Positions 44,501-56,948 of a stretch of 64,000 nt of DNA are shown piece after piece. The first letter of the stretch is position 1; every line of letters starts with the position of its first letter. The notes below the pieces were generated by a model. That model saw only the letters and a program-made list of their open reading frames with translations. It was not told the DNA's origin and did no database searches. The translations under genes were made by a program, and so were the position numbers. The stretch is from Hericium rajendrae (lineage: Eukaryota > Basidiomycota > Agaricomycetes > Russulales > Hericiaceae), in the NCBI GenBank assembly GCA_033439255.1, contig CM065880.1, positions 2,790,001-2,854,000 of the forward strand, given 5' to 3'.

Positions 44501-46294
44501 TGGGGGAAGGAGCGACGTACAGGCGTAGGCTGCGTCCTGCACGGCGTGGCCTGCACTGCCGTCTGCGGTGCTGAAGAACGGGTTGTCCGGTAGGCAGTAG
44601 AGGAGCGAAACTTCTTTCATGACCTGTGCCCGATGCAAACGCGGTTAAGAGTGGTACGAGAGTGTGTGTGCAGTGTGTTACCTGGAAGATCGAGTGCTCG
44701 ATTGGCGGCGCGTCGGGCGCGAGTGAAGGTGGAAGGGGTCGCAGGTATAGCGAGACAATGGTAATACCATTGGAGAATTGCTCTGCGTGGAATGGTGAGA
44801 TAGAAAGGACGGACGAAAGGGAAATCGCATGCTTACCGACGTATTTGCGGGTAGAATAGAGAGAGTAATAATGGTAGAGGTTGGACAAAGCACTATATGC
44901 ACAAGAATCCGTGAATTTCCATGGTTTTCTGAGAAAACAAGCAGCAAACCTGAAAAAGTGGCTCGTCGTGCCCATCTTATACCCAATCACCATCCTGCGC
45001 TCGCGCGTCCCCTCGACCTCAAACACCTCAATGACAGGCCCATGGCGCACCTCGGCGCCCCGCATGATGCGTTGATACACCTCGAGCGTGTTCTCGCTCG
45101 CCTTCTCGAGGAACACGGGGTCCGAGACCGTGCGGATGTCGGTCTTGCCGGAGGCGGAGGGCGCGGGGCGCGGAGGAAACGAACACTTGGAAACGAAGTA
45201 GCAGCGGAGCTGCTGCTCCGCCGTCGCGGAGATGGAGCCTGTGGAGCGGAAGGTTTCGAGGCGGTAGCAGTTCTCAGGCGTCGCGCCGTCAAGGAACATC
45301 GTGTCGATCCTTTTAGGCGGCACGACATGAGTACGCTAGAAGGGAGAGCAAGACGAGAAACGCACCGTGTCTCGCAGGTCGCGCCAGGCCCGGTGGTGGT
45401 CGTGAGACCGGGCTGGGAGGTGTGGATGAACGTCGCGCCTTTCTTCTTGTCGATGCGCTCGAGATCGATGAGGAGCTGTGAGGGGTCATGCTTCGTGTAG
45501 GCGAGGACCTTCGCACCGAAGAGCGCGAGGATGTGGTCGGAGATGACCTCGGTTGACTCATTGCGGAAGTAGGTGTCGTCGATCCCCAGGTGCATGTAGA
45601 ACCATGCGACTTCATTGGGCACGAGCTCGCGAGGGATGAAGCCCTGAAAATGAAGGTATTAACGGGAGGATGAGAGTCTAGGAAACCAGTAGAACAATAA
45701 ATGCCGAATCATGTTCGTTTCACGTCGCCATCAAGCCCAAGCTCGTGCGCGACTTGTGAGCACCAAAGCAGAGCTCAAACCGAGGTTACAGCATTATACA
45801 GAACTGTATAACGATCTGCTCTCTTCGCATCTGAAGACATGGAAGAGGGATTGCCATGAGAGCGAATGATGCGAATGCAAATTGATGGCAGGCACGGGCC
45901 GGACAGCGAACATAAGAGACAGTCCTTGATTTCCTGAAACTCTCGCGCATCTCGCATGGGCTCTGAGCTCGTGCAAGACGCGCAGAACCTCAAGACTTTC
46001 GGCCTGCAGAGCAGGGGGGCACGCGAAACAGACAGCCGGCGGCTATTCTACCGATGACGACGAACGACTCACCTTGGCAGCTACAATGTTCTGCACCTTC
46101 GCGCGCTGCTCATCCTTTCCCGTGAATACGGGCGTTGTGTAGCCCGGGAGGTTCTTTATGCGATGCAGAGACGTGTCGCTGGCCGAGCACGACGATGTCT
46201 CTGAGTTGTACGGGCCCTGTCCCGGCACCGCCAGATGGGCTTTGGCGGGGTCAGCGAGGGGGCTGGGCGCGTCTGAGATGGGCGTGGTGGACAT
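41533..46294 (-). CDS. GDH2: NAD-specific glutamate dehydrogenase (GDH2 type)
   Basis: The enzyme oxidises glutamate to 2-oxoglutarate and ammonium with NAD, the catabolic route of glutamate use. Start MSTTPISDAPSPLADPAKAH. The long N-terminal region includes RELVPNEVAWFYMHLGIDDT and GATFIHTSQPGLTTTTGPG. Catalytic-domain pieces are GNEFRGFHIRFRDVARGGIR, YSINQRQLFDENYALASTQS, KDIPEGGAKGTI, FFGPDEGTADMMDWA, TTGKSAETLGGVPHDQYGMT and VQTGGPDGDLGSNEIL with the dinucleotide-binding glycines. The C-terminus, after splicing, reads IYKYGVRGSSVDFFHFARAL-AN and stops at 41533, as in fungal GDH2. There are many introns of about 50 nt, while the first (about 45643-46072) is roughly 430 nt. The gene appears intact and of normal size for the ~1,000-residue fungal class. 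Confidence 0.9.
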
Positions 46295-48896
46295 GATGGT
46301 GGAAGATGGAGGAGATGGTCAGGCTAGAACGTATCGATCGTAGTTTTATGGTTGCCAGAGCGTGGTTAGCTCCGAGATGCAGCTCAGCCTCAGCGCTGTC
46401 GCGTTTCCGTGCCCGAATTACGTTCCCCGCCCTGCCTCCGTCCGTCATCACCCCTGCCCCAGCCGACGCTCATGCGCTCATACTCCCAAATACTCGATTC
46501 TAGGCCTGTGCAAACGTGAAGTCCCCCGCTTCCAACGTTCGTCCTCGCTGCAGCACACGCAGGTGACTGGCGCTGCCGGCGCACCTGACCCGACGCGTCC
46601 CAGACATCACGGGCGGATCTGGGCCTTCCCACCTTGTTACCCCGCATTTTCGCGCCCTCGGCCAGCAACATCCGGGTGCATCGCCTCGGATGTCGCGTAC
46701 TGTATATTTCATCATTTTCCGGCCTTTTCTGCTTATTTTTATCATGTCAGGCATCGTCGGCGCGGCTCAAGGTGCAAGTTTGTCCGTGCACGTGCATGCC
46801 GACGTTTGGACTTCTTGTGCACGGTTGCGGGTAAGTATGTAAGTACCTCCCCGGCACAACCCAGGGATCTGCTTCTCAGAAACGTGAGTCATTCCAGAAC
46901 GATCATTGACTTTGGCGGTGTCTTTCCGGACTCAGTCCTCGGCGCTTGGCAGCGGGTATGAAGGGCATCAAGAACCCTCTTCCGGATCGCGCTGGATCGC
47001 GCTGTCGTGTGTCGTGAGGCTTCTCTCGCGGTGAAGCTGTGCACGGCTCTTTTGGAATCCTGCCATTGCTATGTCTTTATGGCTGTGAGTCCACGCGTTA
47101 TCTGGCTGAAGAGCTGCTAAACATATCCTTTCCATATCTCTCTCCATGATGTATGATAAGATAGGTTCTTCGGCAGAATGAAGCTTGAGCGAAGCTCATG
47201 TGGGCGATCCCTTGTCAGGCGGAGCTACAGGAGCACTTTGAAAGCATCCAACGAACCATATACGTGTGCGTATGAGTCATTGTAGGTGAAGCTGAAGCCA
47301 GTAGCTCGACGAAACCCCTGGGGCTGTCAATGGCAACCTCAAAGATCCGTCATGTCTTCGTCTCTTACATGCGCATTTCTGGATAGTTGTACGCGGAGCC
47401 AACTTTGTCTCCGAGGATCAGAGAAGATTAGGCCCTTTCTCACTGGCTGTCGACGAAACCAGTTTGAGTCTCGTCTCACGAAGGATTCTTTCGTGAGTCA
47501 CCCGGAGCTTTATCGTATTCTGTTGATCGCTCTACGCACCCTTTCAGAAGCACTCGTTACGGAACTAGGGAAGCGCCGACTGCGTCGGCATAAACCTTGC
47601 TCGTCTTGACGAAGGCAAATTGTTACAAAGTGACCTCCCTCGTGTTAGATAATTCTTAAGTGTCCTCGAGACTATAAATGAAAAGTTCGGGTACGGTGTG
47701 TCTGTGGTCTTATTACAAATAACTCCAAAAAAAAATTAATCTCATCATGTACATGTACTTACTGGACAACGGAATGCTAGACAAGTGAGGTGCACAAGAC
47801 TAAGTAGTTGTGTCGTATGTATGGCAAGCTCGAACACCGCGCGCCCGCGCGGGTTCCCCAATTGCTGTTCTTTGTCTTCAAGTCAACCACGGGCCGATAG
47901 AAATCTAAATCGCAAGCTTGCAACTGCCCGCGCGGTGCTTGGGAATGCCTCACTTGCGCAAGCCATGATCTCGCAGGCATGTGGATCCCGAGCGAACAGC
48001 AGAACCGGCAGAAGCTTCAGCGTCGTCACCCCGCCCTTGCCCGCATGCCCAAGCACGAAGGCTCGCTGACCCTGTCGGACGCCCTCGTGTCGCCGACCCT
48101 CCCCTTTGCCGCCGGCCGCATGTGCTCGCTGAGCAGCGACTGCTTCTCAAATCCAGGCTCGCGCACACCCTTATCCCGTTCCAGCTCCTTGTCACTGTGG
48201 AACCACGGCAGTACGGATTGCCATAGACGCTGAGGGCTTTAATGATGCTGACCCTGTCGTCCAGGTCGTCGTCGACGTCGGAGGCCGAAAAGAAGCGCTG
48301 CACGCTGCAGATGCAGGCTTGTGAATGGCACCTTGAGAACCTGCCGGAAATCATCCTGTGAGTGTTCCGCCTATGCAATGTTGCACCAAGGGCGCTTGAA
48401 CGCGAATGTAGTGGGCCCGGGCGCGATGAAGTTGATGCTTGCTGAAGGAGCCGTTAGTCTACTTCTTCCAAACTCACCAATGGGTTACTTGGATCTTGAA
48501 GTCGTAGCGCCGTTGACTGTGCCTGGCGTGCTGGTGAATTGTACGCTCGTTGAACTGTACTTGACTCGTGCTTAAGTTGTCTTCGAGTTCGAGTCGAGCG
48601 GCAAGTCTTCGGTTTCGCAGGGATGGCAACTCCCGCCAGAGGATTTGCCAGAGGACCTGCAATGGTCTGCCAGAATCCAGAGATACCAATAGCGTGCCCC
48701 AGGTCTTGCCTGTTCTTGCAAGTTAATACAGTAAGTATTGCGAGCCGACTGTCGACAAATGGGAAGAAGTTACTCAAGTTACCGGTGCCGTGACTAGTCA
48801 CAATGTTTGGCTCCTCAAGTTTTAACTCCTTACCCGTCAAATCCTAAGACAATGGATGGAAACAAGTCGTATGAGAAGCATAAAATACGATCTCTA
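46295..48896. other. Gene-poor stretch, 2.6 kb
   Basis: The first part is the GDH2 promoter. Open frames at 46362-46961 and 47286-47609 (plus) have no recognisable domain, start context or introns. Around 48242-48360 a plus-strand frame ends in CTLQMQACEWHLENLPEIIL just before a GTGAGT-like donor, reminiscent of the first helix of an F-box, but nothing convincing follows. It may be a gene remnant. Confidence 0.35.
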
Positions 48897-49351
48897 TGGT
48901 GCGGGACACCTAGTCACCGCTACTTTTGTACAACCCAAATAGGAAGGTGACATTTCACCCGATTTCTTATTCCTCTTGCAAAAGTGCTCCGTTTGAGGGG
49001 AGGAACAATCCTACAAGAGCATTTGTCGCTGCGCTCAAAACTGACGGAGATAATGATTCCGGCGGGCCGGATTTGGCCACCGTATGTAAGCATATACCAT
49101 ATATGGTAATACCACACGTGATACTTGCCTAACTGGGACGGCGCCTAACAGACACCTCCTGCTCGAGACAAGCCATTCGAAGGGCAGATTGCGGCGAAAT
49201 GGGTCGGAATCAGCATCAGCCCGCATCCTGCAGCTCACAGATGCATTTTGAGGCAAAATCGGCCATATTTGAGGTACAATTTGATTTTTTTTTTCGGCGG
49301 GGCCGATTTGGCCACTGTCCAAATGTAGCGGGGACTAGGTGTCCCGCACCA
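48897..49351. mobile_element. MITE-like DNA element with TA target duplication
   Basis: A 455-bp non-coding element with terminal inverted repeats of about 27 bp (TGGTGCGGGACACCTAGTC and onward), one mismatch between the arms, flanked on both sides by TA (48895-48896, 49352-49353). The TA duplication and short TIRs suggest a non-autonomous Tc1/mariner-type element. The word GATTTGGCCAC occurs twice inside, at about 49071 and 49307. No transposase frame. Confidence 0.8.
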
Positions 49352-49353
49352 TA

Positions 49354-52177
49354 GATATGAGAAAAAGAATTCCGATACATGAGAAGAGTGATACCGCTCG
49401 AGGCGCCGAGCCTTTGTTTGTCACTGTTGACGATGTGAGTTAGGGCGCTAATAATTACGAGGGTGCGAGACACCTTGACAAGCAAGGTAACTCAGCGAGG
49501 AAGCATTCGGCCTTTCTGGACCCTAGGACAGCAGCTCTTAGGATGTGGACCCACGGTCGCATCTTTGTGAGGTGTTTATAGGGATGGTGTCTTAACACGG
49601 GCAGCAACAATGACATCAACGTCACCCATAAAGCAATCCGGGTATCATCGCCCTACGGCACGAAGCGAACTGCCCTGAATCAACCGTCAAGACCGTTGGT
49701 CGGTCAGGTCAATTGAACGGCGTAGCTGGCTTTTTATGATCGTGACTCTGTACAGCTAAGTTTGCATCTGTCATGCCGGGAATATCTCGCTCCTTCATGG
49801 CTAATAGTAATAATACTATCTAGGCACCTCTCCCACCACCTGCACGAACCACCACCTGCACGAACCCGACAACCAACAAGAATCGTCAGCCTTCCTTGGA
49901 GATCATCATAACATCAACTTCTGACCAATTCATCAGATCATCAAATCATGATCATCGTGCCTACGTCCGCCCACGGTGGGCACTGCCTTCCCACTGGCAT
50001 CCCTCTCCGTGTGGGCGCCGTTTTCGCACTCACGCCCTCAGGGACATCTTGGATCAACTTGGAGATGGGCGCTGTTCCTCGCAGGATGGTGAGATCGTGG
50101 GGAGGGTGCGATTATGGGCATCTCGATTGTTGTCTGGTCTTCGAGAGCACGTTCTCTGGCTTGTGGACGTGTCTATTGTCTTGATCGACTGAATGCTCCC
50201 AGGAGATCCCGGGATCAACTCTTTCCAAGAAGCGAGAGCCATGATCTCTCAAGTGTGTTTACACATCACCCGATTGATTTGTTTTCACAGGATGCAACTG
50301 GTTCTCTCAAGGATCAACATGAGGTCGGTTCGACATGGTAGCGGGTTTTGACATCTGAATGGGTTTTGATGTCCTGGGATATGGGTAATCGTTTTTTTTT
50401 CAAGGTCGAGATGCGAGGAACCACGTCCGTACAGCAAGGGTCGACGCTATTATGCTTAACGCATGCAACGCCATCACCTGAGAGACTTGTATCCGCGTAG
50501 TCATGGATCTCGATTCGTCGTAGATCACCATCCTGACGGCCCAGGTGTATCACTGCTGTGCCATCTCCTCAGGCGAAGGCCAGTCTCCCTTCAAACTTCA
50601 AGCTTTACGTGTCAAGCGTGCCGATAGTGCTCTTATCTTGGTTGGAAGGTAATCGACCAAAGTAGTAGAACTGGTGATTGGCTATAATCAAGAGATACTC
50701 TGGCTAACTTACGATTTGCCGCCTTGAGGGTAACAATGCATAGACAGAGGTAGATAGACGTAGGCAAATAGACTTGGATCAAAGTAGGGTGGTTGACGAT
50801 TCTAACGATCGTTACTTCGACGACGACGAAGTGCTGAGACGATCGACGCTGACCATCGACCAGGACGGCGTAGAAGGATGGCCGCCTTGCCGGCCCGACG
50901 GCGCGCCGATCAGATACGACGCGCTCCTCCCATCTCTCCGTTGCTTTCAACGGCCAGCACCACGTCCGCACCTCATGCAACACCTCATGCAATGAGAGCA
51001 ATAGTCAGGAAACCCAGCTTTCTTTGTCCTTTGCTCTGGTCGTTTGCAATGGAGGAGGAATGGCCTGTCTGATTGAACGCGCCGGGAGCTATCGAATGGG
51101 CGCCGCCCGCTAGTCCGACCGCGTGCTGGGTCCGTACCCTCTGCAAAATTGCCTAGTTTGTCGCTGACGGCTGTGCCTCTTTCTCTCATGTGTCTTCCGT
51201 CAGAACCTTCTCATACCCTTCTAGTGCCATGGCGCTGCAGCCAGAAGAAAAACGTGTTTTGCCCATCAGAGGAAATCGCATCGTACGTTCGTCTCCTATG
51301 TGTATCGATTTCTGCCATGCTTTGTTATGTGCCGTCCGCAAATTGGGGGTGGGCAGCCATAGCCTCCGCACCATGGTCCCCTTCTGATATTACAACGCGA
51401 CGGCTGCATCGCAGGATCAATGAAAGGGTGTTCGTTATTGCTATCGATGCCTGCGCGAGTCAAGTGGGCTGATGCGCAGCGGTCGGGTAAGCGCGCCAGC
51501 TGGACGTGGGATGTCAAAGCTTCAGACCCAAGAGACGCCCTTCCGCAAAGCAGCCCCGAGGATGGGCAGGCCATTACGACAGCTTGGTTCTCGAGCGTCT
51601 GTCCTCTCAGACAGAAGCCCACCACCGGGTGGACCGTGCCGCCGGGACGCCTGCCAGGGGACGAGCCCTCGTATCGTGTCTTTTGTCTTTTTGTTTTCCT
51701 GAATGCTTCATGTAGGCAATGGCAACACAATTGTGCTCGATACGGCTCTCCTGGACTCAGGCTTTCCCTACAGGTGAGTGACAATTACAATGAAGATAAG
51801 GGATTGATATCATCTGATGTTCTGCAGGACATTCATGTTATCGCTGGGCACAGCAGAAGCGCATTCGATTGAGCCTGGGCGCTCTAATGATGTTGCCCAA
51901 AACGGTCAAAATTTTGGTATTTTACAGCGTACGTGCTGCCTCGTGCAGAATTCACCCCCAAACTGTCATGCTCTGTGCTGTTTACACGAGGCTGGAACAA
52001 TAGGAAAAGGATCAGATTGTGATGGATTGAGGTCCGTTGCCCGCCGTGTGCGCGGAGTGGCTCAGGCTGTCCGAGCTTCTGGCGGGTCAGATCCGATATC
52101 TCGATTTGGGCTCTGTTGTTCTGTCTGCAGCATGCTTTTCGCCATGAGGCCTGCCCTGCTGGGTGGTGGATGGAGAG
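49354..52177. other. Gene-poor stretch, 2.8 kb
   Basis: Scattered short frames on both strands without domains or consistent splice sites. A tandem CCACCACCTGCACGAACC-type duplication is seen near 49836-49868. Two poly(T) runs (about 50392-50400 and inside 49,285) are present. No gene can be supported. Confidence 0.4.
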
Positions 52178-52184
52178 TATATAT
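52178..52184 (+). promoter_or_regulatory. TATA box of the zinc-finger gene
   Basis: TATATAT lies 93 bp before the start codon at 52277. Confidence 0.5.
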
Positions 52185-52276
52185 GACCAGGAATCTGTCT
52201 CCGTCCATGCCCCCGTCTCTCGCGTCTCCCGCGTCTCACTTACGACTCACTTCATCTCACGTCTCGCCTATACGAC

Positions 52277-54158
52277 ATGGAGCACGTACCCCACCTACCC
52301 GCCCTCCAGGCCATCTACGCGCAGACACATGTCTCCTATCGCGGAGACGACGATCATCTCTACTCCGGAGTCGGCGACCGCGTCGTGAATGTCGAGTGCC
52401 ACACATATCCGGAAGAAAATCACCAGCGATTGAGCCCGCTGAGAGTGGCGTTGAGCACTTGGAACAGCCCCGTCGCTGTCCAGCTGCGAAGCCTTGCGAT
52501 TATCGCCGCGTGCCAAAGGTATGACTCTATCGCAACTCAATGGCTCGCGTTGATGAACGCGTCGAACGCCTCAGTCAACCGACTTCCGATCGCGTCGTGC
52601 TCCCCTCCGATCGCGCCGACATCGGCTCGGCGACCAGCATCAGAGTCTTAGACTCCACACTGGGTCTATGTGAGGTAGACCCGAGCGAATCCGCAGCGCT
52701 GATTGTGAGTAGCTCGTTTTTGCTGTGTTTGCTGTGCTGATCAATATCGACCATGTGTTTAGCGTTCCGAGGGCGTCTTGGTCGTCGGCGGCGACTCGTT
52801 CGACTCGATCGTCAGCAAGTGCGGGCATATACAGCGCGGCATCGAGTCGCGCATGCCCTACGAAATGCACATTAACGACCTCGACATAAGCAGCTCCGCC
52901 CCGACGGACGGCTCGTTCATGTTCGACCTGTCTCTGTTCAATGCAGAGATGTACTGCGGCGACGCTATGGACCAAGTCATGCCATGTGCACAGGTCCCGT
53001 CGCTCTCGATGCTGCCCGAGCTCTCCCACCTTTCGACACTCCCTCAGGGAAGCTCACGCTCGCCGAGCACTTCGCCCTTTCTCCGAGCGGAGCTTATCCC
53101 AGGCACGCTTGATTCGCCGATGGCTGGCCTTCAGGTAAGGGCGCTCTTTCACTTTCTGACAGCGACGCGCCTTACCTCTTTCCTCCCAGAATGCCTTCGA
53201 CCAGCTTCGGACAGAGAGCTCGCCATGGAGCATCAGCAGCTCGACATCCTCCTCGTCGCTGCTCTCCCCTGGACGGCAGTACATCCACCTGGGAGAGATA
53301 TCGCCCGCACCTCCAGTGACCCCCGAGATCGAGTTCTTCGAATCTGAAAATGAGTTGCAGCCGGACACCAGCTGTGACTTCTGCGGCGCAACGTATGGGG
53401 ATATCTACCACAACACAGGGTGCAAAGCCGCGCGGGAGGCGTTCCCCGAGTACCTCTCCCCCGCGCCGCCGCCGAGCTCCTCCTTCGACAGCGACCTCGC
53501 GAGCCCCTCCGCATCGCAAAACCCGTCGCCCGCATATCCCCATCCTTCCCTGCCCCCGACCACCCACCGCCGCAACTCCGTGGACGGGCCCACGCGCCGC
53601 ATCGGGCAGAAATCCAAGCGAGGCGCTTCGCGCTCTGAGGACGACAGCGACGACGATGCCGACGACGAGTACGTCCCCGACGCCGCGACGCGCATCGCAC
53701 TCGGCCTGCGCCCGACGAAGCGCTTCTCCGGTGCGGCGCAGCGCGCCTCCGCGCCGCCGACCGTCTGCGCGTCCTCAACCTCCGCCGCCTCCACCCCCAC
53801 CGCAACGCCCGCGCTGGCCCCCATCTCCCTCCCGCGCGTCTCGCCCGCCCCTCCCGCTGTGGCATCCTCCTCCTCGGCCCCCGCGCCCCGCGCGAAGCCG
53901 AAGGCAAAGCCCGCGAAGAAGAAGCGTGCGCGCCGCCAGAAGGGCCACTCGCGCTGCAACTTCTGCTCCAGGGTGTTCACGCGCGACAAGGACCGCGACC
54001 GGCACGAGCAGCACTCGTGCAACATAAACCCGGATAAGCAGATCTCAGTGTGCCCGGAGTGCGGCGAGTGCCTCTCGCGCCCGGACTCTGCGCGGCGCCA
54101 TCTCAAGGTGCACGAGGCGAGGGGCCTGCCGCCGCCGAAGGACAAGCTGCCCCTGTGA
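52277..54158 (+). CDS. C2H2 zinc-finger protein, probable transcription factor
   Basis: Four exons. Start MEHVPHLPALQAIYAQTHVS. A regulatory-looking N-terminal half follows, with Ser-rich parts and ESEGVLVVGGDSFDSIVS-like sequence. In the last exon CDFCGATYGDIYHNTGC has Cys/His spacing of a degenerate finger. A long Ser/Pro/Ala-rich linker includes an acidic run (SEDDSDDDADDEYVPD) and a Lys/Arg-rich nuclear signal (RAKPKAKPAKKKRARRQK). The C-terminus holds two adjacent fingers: CNFCSRVFTRDKDRDRHEQH with SC, a C2HC-like variant, and CPECGECLSRPDSARRHLKV-H, a regular C2H2. Introns lie after residue ~78, near 52705 and near 53134. The target genes cannot be told from sequence. Confidence 0.8.
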
Positions 54159-55002
54159 CCGTAGCGAACGCGCAAGGTATTGTCGTTGTCATGACGTTCA
54201 GCTTTTTGTTGTGCTTTTGTTTTTGCATTTGTTTTCTTCTGCTGCTGTTGCCGCGATCTATGTTCCCCTCTGCTGTATCTGTACATCTACATCTGCCGTT
54301 TGCTCTGCTTGGCTTTGGATCCCACTACTGTATACCCGCGTACGCCGTGGCTTCGTTGTGGCTTGCATTGCATACCCCGACCCAAGGACTCTGCATGTCT
54401 CGCATCACTATTCCGCGCATCTGATCATCACCGCATCCATCATCATCACCACTCGTGTTCTCGTCGTGTTGTCTTGTCTTGCCCCGCTTTCGTCTGCTCT
54501 TCGCTTGTTGTTCGCCACTCATACGCACGGATCACTATCAATCAGATCGGTTGTATTGTCTGCGCTCCCTTTTGTCTTATCAGTGATTATATATCAGCAC
54601 GGCACATCGCGGCGCGTCTGATGCGGAATGCGACAAGCCGGCGGAGCACCAATCCGACATCTGCATAGGCATCAAATCGACCTGCCAGTCAGCGAACTCG
54701 AGCTTCCAATTCCCCAGGGACGGCACTGCACACAGAGCTTCTCTTCTCCCACAGCCCCGGGAGCGATGTCCGCCGGCGGTGCAGGCTGAGTGAGCGAGCC
54801 ATCATAGAGCATCCAATACACGTGTCGGCTCCTAGGAGTACCAGTAGAATATACATACAGTCCATCAGGAGGTACAAGGGCGACCACACGCGAAAGCAGA
54901 CTACTCGGCCATCATCTCCCCCATCTCGCTGCACGATACCCGCCGCGCACGCAGGTGTCGCGCGAGGGAAGTTGGCGCCAGGGGACCGGGAGCCGTCTGG
55001 GC
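54159..55002. other. Intergenic between convergent genes, 840 bp
   Basis: T/C-rich 3' flank of the zinc-finger gene and 3' flank of the Aurora gene. No gene or RNA is supported. Confidence 0.5.
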
Positions 55003-56436
55003 TTATGACGCGCCGCTGACCGAGGGGCCCTTGACCCGGTGTCGCACGACCCACGGGTGCTTGCGCACGTCAGACAACGGCAGCCTCTTCTCCGGATCAT
55101 ACTGCAGCAGCTGGAGAATGCAGGCGATCAGCAAGCGCGCGTGGGCAGACAGACACGGCCCATGGCGCACCTTCATGATCAGATCCTTTGCCTCCGCGGA
55201 CACCTTGGCGGGGATCTTCAGATCGACCTTCGCTATGCGCTTGTACGTGGCTGGCGCGCGGGAAAGATCAGCGTCACGTCGCGAAACGGCAGCTGCGAGA
55301 TCAGCTCACCATTGTAACCGCTCAGGTCCTCAAAGGGCGGCGCCCCGCAAATGAACTCATACGTGAGGACGCCGAGCGCCCAGTAGTCGACCTTCTCCGA
55401 GTGGTCGCGCCCCTCGACCATCTCCGGCGGGAGGTAGTCAAGCGTCCCGCAGAGCGTCGTGCGGCGGTTGCCCGGCGCGTGCACGCTCCAGCCAAAGTCG
55501 CCGATCTTGAGTTCGCCGTTGATGCCGAGGAGCAGGTTCTCCGGCTTGATGTCGCGGTGGATGACGTGCTTCGAGTGCAGGTATCCCAGCGCGTCGGCCA
55601 TCTGGTCGATGTACACCGCGCTGCGACGCTCCGAGAACGAGCCGTGCTTCGAGAGCTGCTTGTACAGCTCGCCCTTGCCCGCGAACTCGAGCATGAGGAA
55701 GATGCGCTTCTCGTCGTGGAAGTAGCCGTAGAGGCGCAGGACATGCGGGTGCCGCAGGTTCTGCTGAATTTCGATCTCGCGCCGGATCTGCTTCTCGACG
55801 CGCGACTGCACGATCTCGGACTTGTACAGGCACTTGAGCGCGAGGATGTACTGCGGCTCGCACTTCGTGCGGACCATGTAGACGCGCCCGAACTTGCCCT
55901 TGCCCAGCGGGCGCCCGATGTCGAAATCGTAGAGGTGCCACTCGCGCGTCGGGCGTGTTCTGATGGGCGCCGGGTGAGTGAGGCGCGCAAGTGAAGGGCG
56001 AGACAGGGAGATCGTACCGCGATACGCTCGAGTCCAGAGCCAGCTCCTCCGCTGCCTCACCTGTCACGGCCTCGCCTCTCTTCTCGTTCTCAATCTCGAA
56101 GCCACCGTCATAATTGCCGATATCTATCTCGGGCCGTGCTTGCGATGACTGTGAGGATGTCTTGGAATGCGCAGGTGCGGGTGCTGGTTTGCTGGAGGTA
56201 GGGAGCTTCGAGACAGACGCGGTGCCCTTCTTGTGCAGGGACTTTAGGGACGACGAAGACGATGTGCTCTGTAATGAGGTCGACGATGCAAACTTGGTGA
56301 CGAGTTTCGACACGCTGGTCTGGCTGCTCGTCTTCTGGTGTGATGTCCCGGATCTTGTGGTTTTTGTCGACGTATTCTGCTTCGACGAAATTTCGAGCGC
56401 TGCGATTTGACGCGTTACTGCTCCTATGTTAGCCAT
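55003..56436 (-). CDS. ARK1: Aurora-family mitotic kinase (Ark1/Ipl1)
   Basis: This is the kinase of the chromosomal passenger complex, acting at kinetochores and the spindle midzone. The start is ATG 56436 (MANIGAV); the longer frame upstream has no ATG. The N-terminal ~120 residues are Ser/Thr/Lys-rich ([20 protein letters not shown]). The kinase domain begins [23 protein letters not shown], with catalytic Lys in [42 protein letters not shown] with the activation-loop Thr, and [10 protein letters not shown], all diagnostic of Aurora. The end after splicing reads [21 protein letters not shown] and the stop is at 55003. Late introns at about 55273-55330 and near 55110-55165 rejoin [17 protein letters not shown] and KV-LLQYDP. 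The gene is intact. Confidence 0.92.
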
Positions 56437-56948
56437 TAATGTGGTGGTGGAGGGTAGCTCGAGGTCGGGGGTTGCGCTTTTGACTTGGAGGACAATTGGC
56501 GTAAGAATGTGTCGCGAATCCAACCTCCTCGCGCGTGGGGACCCCGTGATCGTTCAACTTTTCAAACTCCGCCCATTGACGCGTCGCGGTCTCGTGATGG
56601 GAACCCCTTCCCTTTTGTAAGCTTATTCCGCCCGAGACTCGGGCACTTTCGGAGGCATCGAAGTCTGCAAATACTTCTGGATGTTAACTTACGGCCACAC
56701 CAGTCGCAGGTTGATGCTCTTCTGTGCAGAGCCATCGAACACACTGGCGATCATCGCAGGCAGTACATTAAAAAAATAGGATTTTGATTCCGATGTCTAC
56801 GAGAGGAATAACAAGAGAGGGGGAGGTGGTCGTCCGTCTCTAGCATTAAAGTACCAATACCAATCAGCCCGACTGCAACTACCAAAGCCCGAAGACAACA
56901 TTAGAAGCCGAACATAGAGAGACTTGAGTCATGAGCTCACCTGATACC
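56437..56948. other. Intergenic, 510 bp
   Basis: This is the Aurora promoter and the 3' flank of the peptidase gene. No further feature is seen. Confidence 0.5.

Noticed and set aside
46362-46961. A 199-codon plus frame upstream of GDH2
   Set aside because: No domain, biased composition, overlaps the divergent GDH2 promoter, and no splice or start-context support.
47286-47609. A 107-codon plus frame
   Set aside because: No recognisable motif and no neighbouring exons; could be chance.
48242-48362. Possible F-box gene start (LPEIIL before a donor-like site)
   Set aside because: Only one short helix resembles the motif; nothing downstream continues it.
49896-50192. 98-codon plus frame in the gene-poor stretch
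   Set aside because: Two competing frames, neither with a domain or supporting exons.
55438-56523. Longer N-terminus for the Aurora kinase
   Set aside because: The extension has no ATG before 56436; the first codon would be TTG.
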